A stretch of 9,813 bases of DNA from the NCBI GenBank assembly GCA_046712825.1, contig JBKKCR010000042.1:1-9813 (forward strand), in the 5' to 3' direction. Shown here piece after piece: positions 6,785 to 9,813 of the stretch. The first letter of the stretch is position 1. Every line of letters starts with the position of its first letter. A program made the position numbers and the translations under genes. This DNA comes from DATFGK01 sp046712825. GTDB taxonomy: Bacteria > Actinomycetota > AC-67. The notes under the pieces were generated by a model, which was not told the DNA's origin, made no database searches, and saw only the letters and a program-made list of their open reading frames with translations.

Positions 6785-6788
6785 CGCG

Positions 6789-7484
6789 ATGAGTCTTTAC
6801 GACATCAAGCCCGGGTTCTTGCGGCGACTGCGCCGTTTCGAGGACGCGCTCGTGGCGCGGCGTGTATCGCCCGACTCCCTGACCTTCGCCGCGGTCGCCG
6901 TCAGCGTCGCAGCGGGCGGATCCATCGCGGCCGGCGGGCTGCTTGACCGGCCGCTCCTGTGGCTCGCGGTCGCACCGCTCGTGCTGGTCCGCCTGGCGCT
7001 CAACGCCTTGGACGGATCGGTCGCCCGGCGCACCCGCTCGGCCCGGCCGTTCGGCGCTGCGCTGAACGAGATCGGCGACCGCGCGAGCGAGGCCGCGACC
7101 ATCGGTGCGACGGCGTTCGTCGCCGGACCTGGACTCGCGTTCGGCGCGCTCGCCTCCTGCTACCTGGCGAGCTCGACGGGCGTGCTATCCGCGGCGCTCA
7201 CCGGGCGGCGTGACTCCGGCGGCCCGGCCGGCAAGGCCGACCGCGCCGCTGCACTCGCGTTGGGTGCAACGGCAGGCGCGCTCGCCGGTTCGACCGTGCC
7301 CATCACGGTCGCGCTCATCGTCATCGGGATCGGCGCGGTCGCGACGGCCTTCGTTCGGCTCCTGCGCATCCGTCGCGCGTTGCAGGCTCGCCGCCCCAAG
7401 CTCGAGCTACTCGCCGAGCACACCTACGACATCCCGTGCGATCTCGTTCCCGAGGAGGAGATGCTGCATGCAGTCGGCCGTTGA
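6789..7484 (+). CDS. YnbA-type CDP-alcohol phosphatidyltransferase family membrane protein
   Basis: A 231-residue polytopic membrane protein expected to transfer a phosphatidyl group from CDP-diacylglycerol to an alcohol. The family motif D-x2-D-G-x2-A-R-x8-G-x3-D-x3-D appears in variant form: Asn72, Asp75-Gly76, Ala79-Arg80, Gly89, Asn93, Asp97 (ALNALDGSVAR, then GAALNEIGD). Thus the first and third Asp of the usual metal site are Asn. I recall the same ALNALDG and LNExGD pattern, plus the MTLYxxKP start and the GPxGKxDR loop (here 145-152), in E. coli YnbA and its relatives, so this is a subfamily trait rather than decay. About six membrane segments are visible, with a hydrophilic tail of about 40 residues after 192. 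The following cytidylyltransferase gene overlaps by 17 bases, as expected of consecutive steps. The acceptor alcohol is unknown, and catalysis may differ from that of PgsA or PssA. Confidence 0.88.
   Translation: MSLYDIKPGFLRRLRRFEDALVARRVSPDSLTFAAVAVSVAAGGSIAAGGLLDRPLLWLAVAPLVLVRLALNALDGSVARRTRSARPFGAALNEIGDRASEAATIGATAFVAGPGLAFGALASCYLASSTGVLSAALTGRRDSGGPAGKADRAAALALGATAGALAGSTVPITVALIVIGIGAVATAFVRLLRIRRALQARRPKLELLAEHTYDIPCDLVPEEEMLHAVGR
7452..7460 (+). promoter_or_regulatory. Ribosome binding site fixing the cytidylyltransferase start
   Basis: GAGGAGGAG, inside the end of the phosphatidyltransferase gene, lies seven bases before ATG 7468. It decides against the much earlier in-frame ATG at 7105, whose extra 121 codons are a shadow of the upstream gene. 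Confidence 0.8.
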
Positions 7485-8376
7485 GTCCCTGTTCTTCCCC
7501 GCCGCGCAGCGGGTCACGATCGCGATGGCCGGGGCGCTGGGGCTCATCCTTGCCGTCGAGCGGCATCACCTCCGTGACCTGACGCATCGGATCCTGTTCG
7601 TGCGCTGGCGCACGTGGGCCGTGACGGCACCGATCTTCGGATTCGCCGCGATGGGTCCACAGGGTGCCGGGGTCGCGCTCGTGATGGCCTTGTCGCTCCA
7701 AGGCATGCGCGAGTACGCGGCGATGATCGAGCTGCCGAAGTCGTACCGATACGCCCTCTACGCCGCGGGTCTCGCGAGCGCACCGATCGCGGTGGCCTCG
7801 CTCACGGCCTGGCGGGCGATGCCGCCTCTGCTCCTCATCGGCGCGACGCTCGCGCCGCTACTGATGCAAGACGTCGGCCAAGGTGTGCGTCACCTCGCCT
7901 ATTCCGCGCTCGGCTTCGCCTACATCCCGTGGCTCCTGACCTATTTCCTCTTGATACAGCGCCACGTGGATGGCGGCCCCGGGATCCTGATCGCCGTCGG
8001 AACGGCGATCGCCGCGAGCGACGTGTTCGCGTTCTGCGCTGGACGATCCGCGGGCAGGCACGCCCTCGCCGGGCGCGTGAGCCCCTCGAAAACGTGGGAG
8101 GGCGTGGCCGGGAACGTGGCCGGCGCGTACGCAGGCTTCATGCTGATGTCCTTCGCGCTGCCGGCAACCCTTTCTCCCGTCGTGCGCTGGATCATGCCGG
8201 CCGTCGTCGCCGCGGGGTGCGTCTGGGGTGACCTTGTCGAGTCGCTCATCAAGCGACAGGCTGGCGTCAAGGACGCCGGCTCGTGGCTCCCCGGCTTCGG
8301 TGGGATCCTCGACCGGATCGATTCGATGCTGTTCGTTCTGCCGCTCGCCTACACCGTCCTGGTGCTGTGGGGATGA
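7468..8376 (+). CDS. Phosphatidate cytidylyltransferase (CdsA/YnbB-type CDP-diacylglycerol synthase)
   Basis: A 302-residue polytopic membrane enzyme predicted to convert phosphatidic acid and CTP to CDP-diacylglycerol and pyrophosphate, the activated donor for the phosphatidyltransferase encoded just before. The C-terminal signature is clear: SLIKRQAGVKDAGSWLPGFG then GILDRID (259-285), with the metal-binding KD pair (268-269) and DRID (282-285). Position 277 is Phe where the common signature has His (PGHGG); other homologues also vary there, so I do not read this as loss of function. The earlier conserved patch SPSKTWEG (205-212) is present, and Asp185 in ASDVFAF fits the family. Eight or so membrane helices are visible. 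Order and length match E. coli YnbB next to YnbA. The gene begins 17 bases inside its neighbour and ends with TGA overlapping the next ATG (ATGA, 8373-8376). It may be a paralogue dedicated to this module rather than the housekeeping CdsA. Confidence 0.9.
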   Translation: MQSAVESLFFPAAQRVTIAMAGALGLILAVERHHLRDLTHRILFVRWRTWAVTAPIFGFAAMGPQGAGVALVMALSLQGMREYAAMIELPKSYRYALYAAGLASAPIAVASLTAWRAMPPLLLIGATLAPLLMQDVGQGVRHLAYSALGFAYIPWLLTYFLLIQRHVDGGPGILIAVGTAIAASDVFAFCAGRSAGRHALAGRVSPSKTWEGVAGNVAGAYAGFMLMSFALPATLSPVVRWIMPAVVAAGCVWGDLVESLIKRQAGVKDAGSWLPGFGGILDRIDSMLFVLPLAYTVLVLWG

Positions 8377-8939
8377 GCGTCGTCGCCGAACGGCTCGAAC
8401 CGTCCGCAACACGTCTTCAGGAGTGGCCGCGGTCGCGTATCGCCGTCACGATCCGCGGGCTGCTGCAGCGCGTGCTGCTCTTTCCCGTCCTGCGTCTGTT
8501 CTGCAGGTCGATACGGATCGAGCGCGACCCCGCGCTGCTCGCCGGGGATGGGCCCTTCGTATTTGTCGCGAACCACGCGAGCCACGCGGACACGGTGCTG
8601 ATCCTCCGTGCGCTTCCCCCGCGTGTTCGCCGCCGCATGGCACCGGCGGCGGCCGAGGATTATTTCTTCCGCAGCCGGCCGCGGGGGGCGATCGCCTCGC
8701 TGCTCGTGGGCGCGTTCCCGTTCCCGCGACGCGGCCGCTCGGGGCTCGCCCGCGCCGAGCGGCTGCTCGACGACGGCTGGTCGGTACTGCTCTTCCCCGA
8801 AGGTACGCGGTCGACCGATGGTCGCGTCGGCACCTTCAGGTCCGGCGTCGGAGTCCTCGCCGCGCGAGGATTCCCTGTCGTTCCCATCGGCATCGCCGGC
8901 GCGCGCGAGGTCATGCCGAAGGGACGCAGGCTCCCGTGA
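8373..8939 (+). CDS. PlsC-like 1-acyl-glycerol-3-phosphate/lysophospholipid acyltransferase, cut short by TGA
   Basis: A 188-residue acyltransferase as read. The start is the ATG in the ATGA overlap with the cytidylyltransferase stop, indicating coupling. Catalytic motif I is NHASHAD (His68 to Asp73, HX4D); motif III is FPEGTRS (141-147); motif IV is VVPIGIAG (169-176), followed by AREVMPKGRRLP. It would transfer an acyl chain to a lysophospholipid or glycerol phosphate at the cytoplasmic membrane face, with a hydrophobic helix at about 27-43. The TGA comes where family members normally continue for another 40-50 residues with a strand such as VxVxIGxPI and a final helix. That missing end is found, in the same frame, right after the stop, so the gene looks broken by one codon. 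All catalytic motifs are upstream of the stop; whether the short form folds is unclear. Confidence 0.85.
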   Translation: MSVVAERLEPSATRLQEWPRSRIAVTIRGLLQRVLLFPVLRLFCRSIRIERDPALLAGDGPFVFVANHASHADTVLILRALPPRVRRRMAPAAAEDYFFRSRPRGAIASLLVGAFPFPRRGRSGLARAERLLDDGWSVLLFPEGTRSTDGRVGTFRSGVGVLAARGFPVVPIGIAGAREVMPKGRRLP

Positions 8940-9086
8940 GCCCATCCGGTTTCGGTTCTGATAGGCGCTCCGATCGAGCCGGACCGCTCGCTCCCGCCGG
9001 CCGTCGCCGCGGAGCGCATCCGGCGTCGCGTCTCGCGCCTGCACGCCGCAGCCCGTCTGCTCCGGCCTCCGAAGCGCCGCACGCTG
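8937..9086 (+). other. In-frame TGA and open continuation joining the acyltransferase to the YqaA-like protein
   Basis: After TGA 8937-8939 the same frame is open for 49 codons up to ATG 9087 and then continues as the next ORF. It reads AHPVSVLIGAPIEPDRSL, then PPAVAAERIRRRVSRLHAAA, then RLLRPPKRRT. VSVLIGAPI is the typical last strand of a PlsC domain, and the arginine-rich helix after it is typical too. Roughly four of five codons here end in G or C, as in a real gene. A CGA-to-TGA change (RRLP-R-AHPV) would restore an uninterrupted frame of 430 residues from 8373 to 9665. Other genes in this window end in TGA, so the codon is an ordinary stop in this organism. Confidence 0.75.
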
Positions 9087-9665
9087 ATGCATCGCGCGCG
9101 TGGGCTCGCTCACTCGCGCACTGGGCTGACGCTCGTCTTCACGTGGGGCGTCGCGGAGGCGTTGTTGTTCCCGATCGTTCCCGACATCGGCGTCGCCCTG
9201 CTCGCCGTCGCGGCACCGTCCCGATTCCTTCCGCTCGCGCTCGCTTCGACGACCGGCTCGGTGGCCGGTGGAGCCCTCTCCTACGCGCTCGGACCGACGG
9301 CGGCGGGGGACTGGCTCCTTGCACATGCGCCGCTCGTAACCGATCGGATGCGCGACCACGCGCTCGATGCCCTGAGCTCGGGAGGGGCTGCGACCTTGAT
9401 CGGCCAGCCTTGGACCGGCATCCCCTTCAAGGTCTTCGGTTATCAAACCGCAGGCGCAGGGGTGGGGCTGGGCTCTTTCTTGGCGCACGCCGTCGCCGGC
9501 CGCGGGTTCCGGATCTTCCTTGTCGGCGGCTTGTTCGCAGGGGCCGCCTGGGCTCCGCAGCGTCTCTTTCCGGGCTGGGTCGAGCGGCTCTACGCCCTAT
9601 TCGTGGTCGCCTTCTTGGTCCTCTTCGGGGTGGGGCTCGCCGGGGTCGTCTCGTCCTGGTACTGA
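9087..9665 (+). CDS. YqaA/DedA (VTT)-like membrane protein, probably the C-terminal part of an interrupted fusion
   Basis: A 192-residue hydrophobic protein if started at ATG 9087. That ATG has no Shine-Dalgarno sequence and no natural start context, and the frame is open upstream to the acyltransferase TGA. Landmarks of the YqaA branch of the VTT/DedA superfamily are visible: AEALLFPIVPDIGVALLA (Glu24, Pro29, Pro32, Asp33), the Gly-rich helix TTGSVAGGALSYALG (56-69), QPWTGIPFKVFGYQTAGAG (107-125) with the conserved Pro-x-Lys-Val-Phe, and AGRGFRIFLVG (137-147). Two further membrane helices follow, the last at about 168-188. DedA/VTT proteins act on membrane lipids, and several are linked to lipid translocation across the membrane; that role is inferred here from the family and from the neighbouring lipid enzymes. 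It ends at TGA 9663-9665. Separate translation from 9087 cannot be excluded. Confidence 0.72.
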   Translation: MHRARGLAHSRTGLTLVFTWGVAEALLFPIVPDIGVALLAVAAPSRFLPLALASTTGSVAGGALSYALGPTAAGDWLLAHAPLVTDRMRDHALDALSSGGAATLIGQPWTGIPFKVFGYQTAGAGVGLGSFLAHAVAGRGFRIFLVGGLFAGAAWAPQRLFPGWVERLYALFVVAFLVLFGVGLAGVVSSWY

Positions 9666-9780
9666 AACTGCCCCGGCCGGAAGTGAAAGAAACCGCGCTC
9701 TGTGGGTACAACCACTGTGGGCGTGCCTGGGGAGACACCCTCGGCACCCCACGTGCTCATATGGCTCAAGGTGCAGTTTC
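9664..9780. repeat. Imperfect 11-base inverted repeat enclosing small hairpins
   Basis: The left arm GAAACTGCCCC (9664-9674) begins in the stop codon of the YqaA-like frame. The right arm (9770-9780, complement GAAACTGCACC) matches at 10 of 11 positions, with eight contiguous. Between them are GTGG/CCAC (9702-9705 with 9712-9715) and a longer stem, GTGCC/GGCAC (9723-9727 with 9743-9747) with an inner GGG/CCC. The segment is visibly less GC-rich than the genes. It could be a small mobile-element remnant, a structured RNA or a transcription end; there is no T-run for a classical terminator. Confidence 0.4.
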
Positions 9781-9813
9781 TCTGCCTGTTTGGCGTCGAC
9801 GCGTGGGGCATCC

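Larger units (their letters stand above)
6620..6788. other. Divergent intergenic region between sigma factor and lipid operon
   Basis: This region of about 170 bases holds the minus-strand ECF promoter candidate (6661-6637) and, on the plus strand, the ribosome binding site of the phosphatidyltransferase gene (AAGGAGGAA, 6776-6784). I see no GGAAT-CGTC pair and no clear housekeeping promoter pointing into the lipid operon, although one must lie here if the operon is transcribed separately. No RNA gene is recognised. Confidence 0.6.

Noticed and set aside
7105..7467. Upstream extension of the cytidylyltransferase gene to an earlier ATG
   Set aside because: The extra residues are a frame-shifted copy of the phosphatidyltransferase, rich in Arg, Ser and Pro. 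A strong ribosome site precedes ATG 7468.
8937..8939. TGA recoded as an amino acid genome-wide, or as selenocysteine
   Set aside because: The kinase, response regulator, YnbA-like, YnbB-like and YqaA-like frames also end in TGA, so it is a normal stop. No clear selenocysteine hairpin follows, and acyltransferases have no known Sec at this position.
8907..8961. A frameshift instead of a nonsense change in the acyltransferase
   Set aside because: The +1 frame gives EPIRFRF, superficially PlsC-like, but then stops at once. The original frame alone gives the full conserved ending and reaches the YqaA-like protein.
8349..9488. A 379-codon minus-strand ORF opposite the acyltransferase and YqaA-like frames
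   Set aside because: Charged, Arg-rich shadow sequence with no domain. The plus-strand frames carry recognisable PlsC and YqaA motifs.
9590..9811. A 73-codon minus-strand ORF at the window end
   Set aside because: It overlaps the YqaA-like coding region antisense, has no clear ribosome site or motif, and is short enough to arise by chance.
9687..9813. Possible plus-strand partial gene running off the window end (GTG 9702 or 9717)
   Set aside because: Open for about 42 codons, but it lacks a ribosome binding site or any recognisable motif and overlaps the hairpins.
1..9813. CRISPR array, tRNA, rRNA or riboswitch
   Set aside because: No regularly spaced short repeats outside the protease coding repeats, and no tRNA or rRNA sequence recognised on either strand by eye.

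Overview
The window is uniformly GC-rich with strong GC bias at third codon positions, GTG starts and short overlaps between genes. Together with the MacS-like histidine kinase, the cupredoxin type and the HxxxCxxC anti-sigma factor, this suggests an actinobacterium-like genome, probably uncultivated. That assignment is inference; there is no rRNA here to fix it.

Layout, left to right. (1) Positions 1-2215, + strand: the 3' end of a mazG-type nucleotide pyrophosphohydrolase gene, directly abutted by a membrane sensor histidine kinase and an overlapping NarL/LuxR-type response regulator. (2) 2285-4243, +: a secreted subtilisin-like protease with an I9 propeptide and a C-terminal array of five DWDGDGD-type acidic repeats. 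(3) 4278-6619, - strand: an ECF sigma factor, its membrane anti-sigma factor carrying a large extracytoplasmic LolA/RseB-like sensor region, and a secreted, membrane-tethered cupredoxin. Two matching ECF-type promoter candidates (GGAAT, 16 bases, CGTC) sit just before the sigma gene and just before the cupredoxin gene, the latter overlapping the anti-sigma stop codon. This points to an autoregulated envelope-stress unit with the cupredoxin as a target. (4) 6789-9665, +: a compact phospholipid module. It comprises a YnbA-type CDP-alcohol phosphatidyltransferase with Asn at two of the four usual Asp positions, a CdsA/YnbB-type phosphatidate cytidylyltransferase, a PlsC-like acyltransferase and a YqaA/DedA-like membrane protein.

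The most striking anomaly is in block 4. The acyltransferase frame is closed by one TGA (8937-8939), yet the same frame stays open beyond it, reads as the missing end of a PlsC domain, and runs without another stop into the YqaA-like protein. The two adjacent ORFs therefore look like one acyltransferase-membrane fusion split by a single stop codon, either a nonsense mutation or a sequence error. The last 150 bases hold no convincing gene but contain an 11-base imperfect inverted repeat enclosing smaller hairpins.

The lipid module would make CDP-diacylglycerol (YnbB-like), move its phosphatidyl group to an unknown alcohol (YnbA-like), acylate a lysophospholipid or glycerol phosphate, and possibly handle lipid in the membrane through the YqaA-like domain. 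The acceptor alcohol and final lipid cannot be read from the sequence.
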